Source: Oehlia diaphana (lineage: Eukaryota; Glomeromycota; Glomeromycetes; Glomerales; Glomeraceae). Taken from it: a DNA stretch of 18,959 nucleotides. The notes under the pieces are model-generated. The model was not told where the DNA came from and ran no database searches. It saw nothing but the letters and a program-made list of their open reading frames with translations. The stretch is from NCBI GenBank assembly GCA_003833135.1, contig QZLH01000090.1, positions 156,362-175,320 of the forward strand. The letters are read 5' to 3'. The position numbers were made by a program, and so were the translations under genes. Shown piece by piece: positions 11,209-17,915 of this stretch. Within the stretch, counting starts at the first letter, position 1; each line of letters begins with the position of its first letter.

Positions 11209-11500
11209 ACCTTATCTTTTAGATCCAATAACTATCCACCTTGATGTACGTTGTTATTAAATAACACCCTATCATTACAAACCATCGTTACAAAATATGC
11301 ATCCATCGTTACCAACAAATGAAGTAGTACACTTATTCCATATTTTTTGTCGCCTCTCGTAACTTGTAACTACTTTTTATTCATTCAATCAGTACTATCG
11401 CTACTAATACATATAATGGATAGGTACAACACTGTCGTAAATAAATTCAAACGTATGCAAACAGCAACCATGTATATATGAATACTGGTAACGGTTTGTA

Positions 11501-11948
11501 ACATACTATTTTGTGCATTGAGGATCCTTCATCAGAATCTACAGCTCTCTATTATTCCATAGAAGCTTGTAAAACAGGTTAGTTTCTTTTAGATCCCATT
11601 TTTCACATGTAGTCAGCGAATTTTTTAATCTTTTCCTGCGTTAATTATTGTTGATGATGGAAGAATACTGCCATACTATCACAATTATCTAATCTATAGT
11701 AGTACTGTTTCGTTTATCTACTATTGCTATCATAAAACCATTTATTTCGTCTACTTATCTCTTACCTAAGAAAATCGTCTCCACTGAAAATACAACACAT
11801 TTTTACAAGATTTCATTGATACAGAAAAAAAATAACATAAGTAATTTCGTTTTCCACAAAAATACCTAGGCAAAAATCATACAAAATCCTTATGTTACAT
11901 ACAAAGTGTATATAGCTTCATAACAAGGCGCCTTTGCTAAGAAGCTTA
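11501..11948. other. Gene-free AT-rich stretch
   Basis: No gene seen. A 10-bp palindrome AAGGCGCCTT lies at 11925-11934. Confidence 0.45.
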
Positions 11949-12014
11949 TCATAATTTAGTTAAAACGACACTGTAAGTGACCGGTATAACAGTGAAGAAT
12001 TAACTAAATTATGA
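11949..12014. repeat. 15-bp perfect inverted repeat, nested
   Basis: TCATAATTTAGTTAA (11949-11963) and TTAACTAAATTATGA (12000-12014) pair perfectly. Inside them CACTGT and ACAGTG also pair. It could be the ends of a 66-bp element or a cruciform; no target duplication was found. Confidence 0.65.
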
Positions 12015-12046
12015 AATTTCTGGTGCTACATAACCTCGAAAAGGTA

Positions 12047-12111
12047 AGTTTCAGTAGACAATTTCGGTAGACAATTTTGTTAAACAATTTCAGTAGACAA
12101 TTTCGAAGAGT
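12047..12111 (+). repeat. Minisatellite, 13-bp unit, five copies
   Basis: Units AGTTTCAGTAGAC, AATTTCGGTAGAC, AATTTTGTTAAAC, AATTTCAGTAGAC and AATTTCGAAGAGT run head to tail. Confidence 0.7.
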
Positions 12112-12221
12112 ATTTTCGGATTGTATCACAAGTCCCATATATTCGATGTTCTCGAAATTGACCGATCCTTACAGTAGTAACTAGGCGAGATATACCCATC
12201 TACCCCGACCAATTACACTGC

Positions 12222-12348
12222 CTTGAGTTCCTCAAGTCCGATGTGGCAAACCCCATCTTTGAGTGACCAGTCAAAACGTCTATGACAAGAAACATCACAT
12301 ACGAGAAGAAATCAGTTCCAAATGGAACACGTTGCGCAACTTGATTTC
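12222..12348. other. Cluster of compact hairpins, possible structured RNA
   Basis: CTTGAG, TTC, CTCAAG (12222-12236) is followed at 12308-12348 by an outer 7-bp stem GAAATCA/TGATTTC. That stem encloses two adjacent hairpins: GTTCCA, AA, TGGAAC (12315-12328) and GTTG, CG, CAAC (12331-12340). The result is a tight three-way junction with almost no unpaired bases. No promoter or known RNA family recognised. Confidence 0.3.
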
Positions 12349-12795
12349 ATACTAAGAATTTTTCTTTCTTCAATTAGATCACAAAAATTGTTAACGTATG
12401 TGCTGCTCTTTATTGTCCAATAAAGTAATGTGTCGAAGGGAAATGATCAAATTCAACAGACTTAGAACAAGATGCGAAAAAATAAGAAACTGCAGCATAA
12501 AGAGTCGGATTTACGAGTAGGTAGGGTATTAATCAGAAAAAATAAATAATGCAACAAAATAGTTGATACAAATCATACAAGACATTTATGGAACTCTGTC
12601 AACTAGGGAGAAGTTTTTATTTCAAACTATTTTTTATCGAGTAATGGCCCCTCCGTAAACATAAACGATAGTAACATTAATCCATAAAACCCTTCCATAT
12701 ATATGAATACTGTCAAAACTAATACAAAAATTATGGCCTATGGAGATTCACACTCCATGGTTTCACTGGAAACTAAGGACGTGTTACTGTGCACT
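12349..12795. other. Gene-free AT-rich stretch
   Basis: Nothing recognised; open frames are short. Confidence 0.45.
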
Positions 12796-12982
12796 ACATA
12801 AGAGAGCATGGGATATACGCAACAGTAAATGCTAAACTGTAATTGAGTAAAGCAACCGTGACTCGCAAGCCATAGTCTCATAGTTTAGGACTACATAAGT
12901 AGAAACATAGCAAGCCCATTATTTTTGTACCATACAACAGTGTATGCTATGCCGTAAATATGCATGCAAAAACACGTCACGA

Positions 12983-13022
12983 TCACGTGACACACTGAAC
13001 AAATGTGTAGAGTGTCACATGA
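12983..13022. mobile_element. Short hairpin MITE, TCACRTGACACTCT type
   Basis: The arms TCACGTGACACACT and AGAGTGTCACATGA (12 of 14 paired) flank a 12-base loop. The sequence after it, AATAAATACTGCGCCACGGT, recurs in altered form at 13341-13360 and, in part, at 5619-5631 (TAATACTGCGCCA). Confidence 0.6.
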
Positions 13023-13168
13023 ATAAATACTGCGCCACGGTCACATTACACTCTACATCAAAGAACTAGGTCCTAGAATCTCCTTCAAAAACTATTACTG
13101 TGGATGATTAGTAAGACAAACGTATACAAAAAATTCTTCACTTCCCATAAAATCAAATGTTTTATAAT

Positions 13169-13235
13169 TCGAGAGGAAGTCCTACCTGACCGTCTTACCT
13201 CTCAACCACGCAATGGTCTTAGGGTGTTCCTAAGG
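13169..13235 (-). repeat. Hairpin module with GTGGTTGAG core, minus strand
   Basis: The minus strand reads CTTAGGAACACCCTAAG (a hairpin), then GCGTGGTTGAG, then AGGTAAGACGGTCAGG. The order, a CCTAGG-like hairpin and then GTGGTTGAG..CAAGACGGTCAG, is the same as at 7130-7188 and 17525-17628. Confidence 0.5.
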
Positions 13236-13291
13236 TAGAAATACGTTTCTAGTTTAGAAGGTCTATTCATAGACTGATTTAATGTAGAACG

Positions 13292-13331
13292 AAGAAAAAT
13301 AGTCATGGAACATTCGAAGAAGTAGTGGCAC
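13292..13331 (+). repeat. Dispersed repeat, copy 2
   Basis: AAGAAAAATAGTCATGGAAC then ATTCGAAGAAGTAGTGGCAC matches 11166-11208. Relative to copy 1 about 130 extra bases (roughly 13169-13291) lie just before it; these contain the hairpin module below. Confidence 0.5.
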
Positions 13332-13536
13332 TTAGATAAATACTACGCCACGTTAACAAAGATACTCTCTACACTTGCTGAGATTGTACAGCATAAATGG
13401 ACACATCACACATGGCGAACTTGTTTTTTTTGTGTTACATGAGTATACGTAACAGTACATGCTACTGTAATTATGCGCAGCAGTACATGATAAACTTTAA
13501 TAAATAAGACAATTGTGACCTGCGGGTCAGTGAAAC

Positions 13537-13549
13537 TGGGCGAAGCCCA
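13537..13549. repeat. GAA-loop mini-hairpin TGGGC GAA GCCCA
   Basis: This hairpin and a few flanking bases (CAGTGAAAC) are absent at the matching point of the sister repeat (near 12868), which passes from GCAAGC to CATAGTCTC. A close cousin with loop TCT ends insertion 2 at about 17681-17693. Confidence 0.5.
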
Positions 13550-13665
13550 CACTCTCGTAGTTTAGACCTTTGTATTACATAAATGGACACATGACTAATT
13601 CACTAATTTTGTACCACATTAGGAGGCGCAGCGGTATATGTCGAACTGCAATGAATAATTACAAT

Positions 13666-14240
13666 CTTACTGTCCCTAGGCAGACTTAGTGATAGACCAT
13701 GTTAACCCAGAAGATAACCGTAATCCAGCCAAATAAACCATGAGGTCGTGAAATTGGGTAATGCAAATTCCTTTCCTATGATAATGTCGCAGCACTAGGA
13801 ACTTCTAGTTTTGTACACTGTACATATTTCAATCACATATTATGACTTAGGACAGCGCCCAGTATTCGTTTAAGGTCCTCCTTCTTATTTGACAGCACTA
13901 GATACATTCCGAAGACACCCTCTAGTATCCAATGAAAGCATTACTCAGAATCATTTTAATTCGTAATCTGCTATTACGTGCATAGCGCTTTGTATATTAA
14001 TATCGAAACTCTTTTTGTATAATTCGAATGCTTGTACGATTCGATATGTTGTATTCATGTGTTAATGCTATTCTGGTAACATGTACGGAGAACAAGTATA
14101 ATGTGTATTCGAGTGAACAACCATAGATGCACCATGGGGTCGACATCACAATCCTAACGTACAGTCGCATTCCAAATGAACAAGTGCCATACTGCTATTA
14201 ATAAAATTGAAAGCCATATGTACAAGAATATTGCATCTTC
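13666..14240. other. Gene-free stretch before the 172-residue ORF
   Basis: No repeat or RNA gene recognised. CCTAGG occurs at 13675 and CTAGGAAC near 13795 as isolated words. Confidence 0.4.
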
Positions 14241-14759
14241 ATGCCCCATATAACTGCATTTGTTAATGAAATTCGGCATAACAGTGCTCCTTTGCATGTA
14301 CCCAATAAAATGGATCTCAAACTTTCAACTCTGTTAGAAGACCACATAATGGAATTGAAGTATGCAACGAGCTTTCATGAAAAACGTATTGTGTCGCACA
14401 ACGTTCTTTGGTCACAATACTGGCTAGGTGAAAAACTCATTGAAATAGCAATTGAGTGGAACGAGAACATTCTATTTGGTGAATCTCCTACGCAGTCTCA
14501 TTTATGTATTTTACGTGAACTGGGCATACGGACTATAGGGAAAGAGCTGAGCGAGATTTTTACGAAGTCACGTCAGGTATTCATTTTGTTTCAAAGCATA
14601 GGCGCAGGATATATAAATAGGGTCATGGAATTCTCTTGGAAACAAATCGGAAGAGTTTTCTTGAATGATATCAAGTCCATTATAAACCACATGGATGTGA
14701 TCCACAAAAGGGATACAAAAGAGACAAGTTTATGTGAATATTATATGGAATATGTGTGA
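14241..14759 (+). CDS. Hypothetical protein, 172 residues
   Basis: I do not recognise this protein. The frame opens at ATG 14241; upstream it is open only to a TGA at 14208-14210, with no earlier ATG. At about 34% GC a 172-codon open frame is not expected by chance in a window this size (my rough estimate is well below 0.1 occurrences). The composition looks protein-like: charged and amphipathic helices at about residues 25-75 (with VLWSQYWLGEKL), 85-110 (LRELGIRTIGKELSEI) and 128-155 (INRVMEFSWKQIGRVFL). There is no signal peptide or membrane span. No known catalytic motif is visible. A hairpin with arms TTAGAC/GTCTAA lies 27 bases after the stop, and no AATAAA follows within 120 bases. It could be a small gene, or one exon or remnant of a larger one. 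Confidence 0.45.
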   Translation: MPHITAFVNEIRHNSAPLHVPNKMDLKLSTLLEDHIMELKYATSFHEKRIVSHNVLWSQYWLGEKLIEIAIEWNENILFGESPTQSHLCILRELGIRTIGKELSEIFTKSRQVFILFQSIGAGYINRVMEFSWKQIGRVFLNDIKSIINHMDVIHKRDTKETSLCEYYMEYV

Positions 14760-14981
14760 TATTACTATACAAAGGTAGATGCCTGTTAGACGGATACCTT
14801 GTCTAAGTTATCATTTTTTTACCTAATACTCTGTTCCCAAGACATATCGTGTTATTACATCTTTTATTTTCGTATTGTCCCAACTAATGCCCTTTCTCCA
14901 ATGGAGAATAGTAAGTGAATCTCACGTAATGAAATATGACACTCTGAGCAATTGTTCATGAAACAATGAAATTACATAGAA

Positions 14982-14999
14982 TAATACTGCGCAGTATTA
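14982..14999. repeat. 18-bp perfect palindrome
   Basis: TAATACTGC followed by GCAGTATTA. The left half matches the TAATACTGCGCCA word at 5619 and the ATACTGCGCCACG flank of the MITE at 12983-13022, so the palindrome seems to be built from that repeat end. Confidence 0.55.
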
Positions 15000-15436
15000 A
15001 TGAACGTACAGCACTACGCCCAACACCGTAACCATTAATTTCTTCATGTAACGATAGCAGACAGAAAAAATATGCAACTTCTATTATTTCCAAAATACAG
15101 CTCACGTCATTCTCTAAATCGTAGACTGCAGAGTAGATATAATTTGTAGCAGAGCAGAATCGAAATATTAGTGTGAAATATAGTGGCAATGTTTACAACA
15201 GCATACACTCCATGTATTTCAACCGAGGATTATGGTCATAGTAGACAACATTGGAAGAACGTAAGCATGGCCACCCAATGCAGGACATAATTAGTAGAGA
15301 CTGGCAAACAACGTGAGAGAAATGTAGGTAATGAGTAATTTCTCTGTCATAATCTCGTATGCTTTTAGTTCCCTATTTTTTGTTCGTATGGTACACAAAA
15401 GGTACATTAGTTGAGATAGTCGTAACCCACAAAGTT
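15000..15436. other. Gene-free stretch
   Basis: No gene, RNA or repeat recognised. Confidence 0.4.
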
Positions 15437-15475
15437 ATCACGTGATACTCTGAACAAGTGTGTAAGGTATTATGT
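15437..15475. mobile_element. Degenerate hairpin MITE relic
   Basis: ATCACGTGATACTCTGAACA is followed by weakly complementary AAGGTATTATG. The left arm matches the TCACRTGACACTCTGAACA family; the right arm has decayed. A half-copy (ATATGACACTCTGAGCAATT) also stands at 14934-14953. Confidence 0.35.
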
Positions 15476-15675
15476 AGTTTCGTTAACAAAAAATACACAG
15501 TATTTTTGGGTCTTTAATTGCCATTTGTACCGTCGAACCTTGGCATTATGGAATAACATATGCTGCAATACTACTAATAATGTAATCTATGGCGTAGCAA
15601 TATCATTATCTTAGACAAGTAGAATGTTGATATGTTTCCGTTGGTAACAAATAAAACACTTGTCATTGAGATGTA

Positions 15676-15796
15676 CAGTGGTGAGCATATTTTTTTGGAA
15701 AAAGAAAGAGGTAAAATACGTAAAAAATGCATAAAAAACTGTCTAATATAGACATTTCCCTACATTCGTCATTTCAAATAATTTTGATCACCACCG
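15676..15796 (+). mobile_element. Tc1/mariner-like MITE, 121 bp (copy A)
   Basis: The left end CAGTGGTGAGCA and right end TGATCACCACCG are inverted repeats that continue into T-rich and A-rich arms (about 16 of the outer 21 bases match). Both ends are flanked by the dinucleotide TA (15674-15675 and 15797-15798), as expected for the Tc1/mariner superfamily. The element is too short to encode anything. Its centre holds the palindrome GTCTAATATAGAC. It lies 304 bp upstream of the BTB start codon. A second, enlarged copy lies at 17339-17713 in the same orientation. Orientation is arbitrary. Confidence 0.75.
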
Positions 15797-15941
15797 TATG
15801 GTATTTTGAGAGTCTGTAAAGTGCTATTAATTACGAGAAACAAGAGCGCATGGGAATCAGAGTGTCAGAACTTTTGTTCTCCGCTGTTCCTTCCAAGTAG
15901 TTTCGAGAGTTTCAGGTACGTCAAATAGTATTCTTATAGGA

Positions 15942-15947
15942 TATAAA
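15942..15947 (+). promoter_or_regulatory. TATA-like box upstream of the BTB gene
   Basis: TATAAA stands about 155 bases before the BTB start codon, downstream of the 121-bp MITE. The position is acceptable for a fungal promoter, but such a motif is common by chance in DNA this AT-rich. Confidence 0.2.
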
Positions 15948-16100
15948 TGTTCTGAGAATCTTGATTACGATACCGTTAGCGCAAACGTATATTTATTGGA
16001 AGAGATGCGAAGCAATGTGTATAGCATATTTTCCAGAACTGTAACTGTTGTTGGGATTATGATGTTTGGCGACGCCACTAGGCTAGCATATCGATAACGC

Positions 16101-16718
16101 ATGAAAGTTAGTGATTCGGTAGATTCTTGCAAACAAAAATTGAACTCTGTATTGATGAACAATAACATCATGAGTGTCACATGCGACTCAGACGACATCG
16201 TTCTCATTGTAGAAGGAAAAAGATACCCAGCAAAAATCTTCCAGTTAAGATCCTATCCCCATTCTATGTTAGGCGCCATGTTTCAGGAAAGGAATGAGGA
16301 GTTATTGCATCCTGTCAACGGAAATGAATACATTATCGACAGGGATGACTTCTTCTTTAGGCATATTTTGGACTTCTATAAAAACGGGGAGCTCATATTC
16401 CCAGAAGCTATAAGTGATTCACCGCAGAGTAACCCGATGTTATTCGCTCGTTTTATGTACGAAGTAGATTATTACTTATTGCCAGTCCATGATTCACAGA
16501 TGCAAAACAGTATTCAACAGGGTCTGGCGAACATAAGTGTCATCGTTCATCTAATACACCTCATTATTAATGATGCAGTGTCTAAACTGGTCATAAAGGT
16601 CAACATCTGTGTAGACCATAACTTAGGTCACATTAGAATCCATATAGAACCCATCAGAGACTCTAGTGTAAGCTATAGTTCTTTGTTCAAGGAGGAGTAT
16701 ATGGCCAAAACTATCTGA
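16101..16718 (+). CDS. BTB/POZ (KCTD-type T1) domain protein, possibly truncated by TGA
   Basis: Intronless 205-residue frame starting at ATG 16101; an in-frame TAA lies just upstream, so this is the first available start. Residues 1-32 form a short polar leader. Residues 33-128 read as a T1-type BTB fold: a first strand IVLIVEGKRYPAK, then SYPHSMLGAMFQ, the acidic IDRDDFFFRHILDFYKNGEL block typical of KCTD/potassium-channel tetramerisation domains, and a closing helix around FMYEVDYYLLP. Residues about 143-186 form a helix plus two strands. Known for the family: T1-BTB proteins oligomerise and often serve as cullin-3 substrate adaptors; no substrate can be inferred here. The frame ends in TGA 16716-16718, but homologous-looking coding sequence continues in the same frame. 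It lies between two related Tc1-like MITEs. The domain call is strong; the function is not known. Confidence 0.85.
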   Translation: MKVSDSVDSCKQKLNSVLMNNNIMSVTCDSDDIVLIVEGKRYPAKIFQLRSYPHSMLGAMFQERNEELLHPVNGNEYIIDRDDFFFRHILDFYKNGELIFPEAISDSPQSNPMLFARFMYEVDYYLLPVHDSQMQNSIQQGLANISVIVHLIHLIINDAVSKLVIKVNICVDHNLGHIRIHIEPIRDSSVSYSSLFKEEYMAKTI

Positions 16719-16874
16719 GTCTTTATTCGGACTCACGAATACATCAAATCGAATCTCGAAAAGAGTTTTCAGGAAATCTCACTGAAAGTAACTGTAACGC
16801 ACGAAGAGAACCATATGCTTCTAGCTATAAGATGGAATGATGATATCAAAATGTATATTAACGCAAAAACATGA
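16719..16874 (+). pseudogene. In-frame continuation of the BTB gene beyond TGA
   Basis: Directly after the BTB stop codon the same frame stays open for 51 codons to a second TGA at 16872-16874. The encoded stretch predicts a helix (near EYIKSNLEKSFQEI) followed by two strands (LKVTVTHEE and HMLLAIRW). This repeats the helix-strand-strand pattern of residues 143-186 before the stop (SKLVIKVNICVDHN and HIRIHIEPI). An AATAAA follows 15 bases after the second stop. I infer that the original protein was about 256 residues and that TGA 16716-16718 is a nonsense change. Alternatives are programmed readthrough, helped by a stem TGAGTC/GACTCA that contains the stop, or a sequencing error. The tail has not been compared with any homologue. 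Confidence 0.55.
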
Positions 16875-16889
16875 GGCCATGAGATTCAT

Positions 16890-16895
16890 AATAAA
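16890..16895 (+). promoter_or_regulatory. Candidate polyadenylation signal of the BTB gene
   Basis: AATAAA starts 15 bases after the second in-frame TGA (16872-16874) and about 170 bases after the first. Its spacing fits the longer version of the protein better. The motif is also frequent by chance here. Confidence 0.25.
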
Positions 16896-17338
16896 GAAGA
16901 ATCACATATCAGAAAGATGCAGAAATTCGGAGTGAAATAATTCTTGCCAAAATGTAGAGTTATGTGTAACGAAAAAATGCTTTCACATATTCACTATTTT
17001 TTACTACCGCAAAATCCTCTAGCTGTCCATCCTAGGGTAAAAATTTATCCGCATAGGATATGCAGGTTGATTCTTCAATTATCTTTAGTGATTAGCAAGA
17101 GGCGATATAATGTAGTGCGTAATGAATGCCAATCCGGCGACATATTATTCCGGTGATGTACATCAGCTCTATAAAACCCGTCAGTTCCCAATTCGAGGAA
17201 AGATAACGAATATAAATTGTTAATGATTTTCAGTCACAAACTCAGGAGTGAAAAAGCAGTCGAGCTCTGCAATTTATTGTGACGAGGGAGGTGCATCACA
17301 TACCAACCGTCACTCGTCATCAAATAGTCTTGCTTATA
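16896..17338. other. Downstream flank of the BTB gene
   Basis: No gene recognised. A 7-bp stem TGACGAG (17280-17286) and CTCGTCA (17313-17319) lies just before MITE copy B. Confidence 0.4.
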
Positions 17339-17359
17339 CAGTGGAGCATATTTTTTTGG

Positions 17360-17454
17360 GCGGAGCTTTATGAACAGAGCATCTTGTTGCTCTACCCTGC
17401 AGTTACTAACAGAGGAGGTTCTAGGAACCTAGGTACATAGGGCAAGACGGTCAG
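17360..17454. repeat. Insertion 1 in MITE copy B
   Basis: This block of about 95 bp is absent from copy A at the same point. It contains a perfect hairpin, AGAGCA, loop TCTTGT, TGCTCT (17376-17393), then the CCTAGG-rich motif GGAGGTTCTAGGAACCTAGG, and ends in GGCAAGACGGTCAG. Related pieces occur at 7126-7193 and 10426-10650. Boundaries are good to a few bases. Confidence 0.6.
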
Positions 17455-17524
17455 AAAAAGATAAAGGCAAAATACACAAAAAATGCATAAAAAGAGTCTA
17501 ATATGGCCATTTTCACACACTATG

Positions 17525-17692
17525 AACTGACCGTCTTGCCGCTCAACCACGCCTATTAATCACAACGTATAAATGATTGTTATCGATAACTGATTAATGA
17601 ATACATTTCTTCTAGGACGAAGTCCTAGTCAATCCAGTTCTAGATGGAATCTAAGGCAAGAAAGACAGTCATGGTGGAACTGGGCTCTGCCC
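17525..17692. repeat. Insertion 2 in MITE copy B
   Basis: This block of about 168 bp is absent from copy A. It starts with ACTGACCGTCTTGCCGCTCA, nearly identical to 7127-7148. It then holds the perfect palindrome GTTATCGATAAC (17579-17590) and the hairpin CTAGGAC, loop GAA, GTCCTAG (17612-17628). It ends beside a hairpin TGGGC, TCT, GCCCA. The segment AAGAAAGACAGTCATGG resembles 11166-11185 and 13292-13309. Confidence 0.6.
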
Positions 17693-17907
17693 AAATAATT
17701 TTGCTCACCACCGTATATCACGAAATCTTATGGATGATATGCTGGCGATAGATAAATACTAAGAATAGACTAAGTTTTGGAATGTAATAACAAGTGGTGG
17801 ATATACGAAATAACCGGAAACATTTGATAAGAAAGAAATCTGTCGCAGTAAGAGCTTCGGCGTGTACACATCATGAATATTCATGTAATAATTGCATCAA
17901 CTCCTGC

Positions 17908-17915
17908 TTAATTTT
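17908..17915. repeat. Left target-site duplication of the foldback MITE
   Basis: TTAATTTT, identical to 18329-18336, directly abuts the first base of the terminal inverted repeat. Confidence 0.85.

Larger units (their letters stand above)
6570..11500. repeat. Degenerate ATCGTTACCAAATATAT repeat field
   Basis: About 35 words of the form YATCGTTAC(C), or the reverse GGTAAYGATR, are strewn through this interval, often followed by AAATATAT. Spacing varies from about 20 to 150 bases. Up to about 9.26 kb most read TCGTTAC on the plus strand; between about 9.59 and 10.81 kb I find only the opposite orientation. Many adjacent pairs make small inverted repeats, such as 6772-6840 and 6976-7036. It looks like an old satellite or the remains of many small elements. 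Open frames inside it are short and not credible as genes. Confidence 0.6.
12796..13665 (+). repeat. Set of degenerate larger repeats
   Basis: Related segments begin near 12796, 12893, 13392 and 13577 with ACATAA(A/G)TRGA. The longest match joins 12811-12945 to 13440-13618 through the series TATACGYAACAGTA, ATGCT, ACTGTAATT, GTGAC, TCTCRTAGTTTAG, ACATAA and TTTTGTACCA. Between them lie the MITE at 12983-13022 and the hairpin module at 13169-13235. The copy near 13530 carries an extra hairpin. Confidence 0.55.
17339..17713 (+). mobile_element. Tc1/mariner-like MITE with two insertions (copy B)
   Basis: The ends CAGTGGAGCATATTTTTTTG and AATAATTTTGCTCACCACCG match copy A and are flanked by TA (17337-17338 and 17714-17715). 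The middle, about 17455-17524, also matches copy A, including ACAAAAAATGCATAAAAA and GTCTAATATGG. Against copy A it carries two extra blocks, about 17360-17454 and 17525-17692. The facing inner edges of the two blocks are inverted copies of each other (GCAAGACGGTCAG and CTGACCGTCTTGC). The two outer edges are also related as inverted repeats (GGGCGGAGC and GCTCTGCCC). This makes a nested set of inverted repeats. Confidence 0.75.

Noticed and set aside
6570..11500. CRISPR array
   Set aside because: The GTTACC units are too diverged, irregularly spaced and in both orientations; no cas genes are present.
12222..12348. Hammerhead ribozyme
   Set aside because: The required CTGATGA and GAAA core segments are absent in a workable arrangement.
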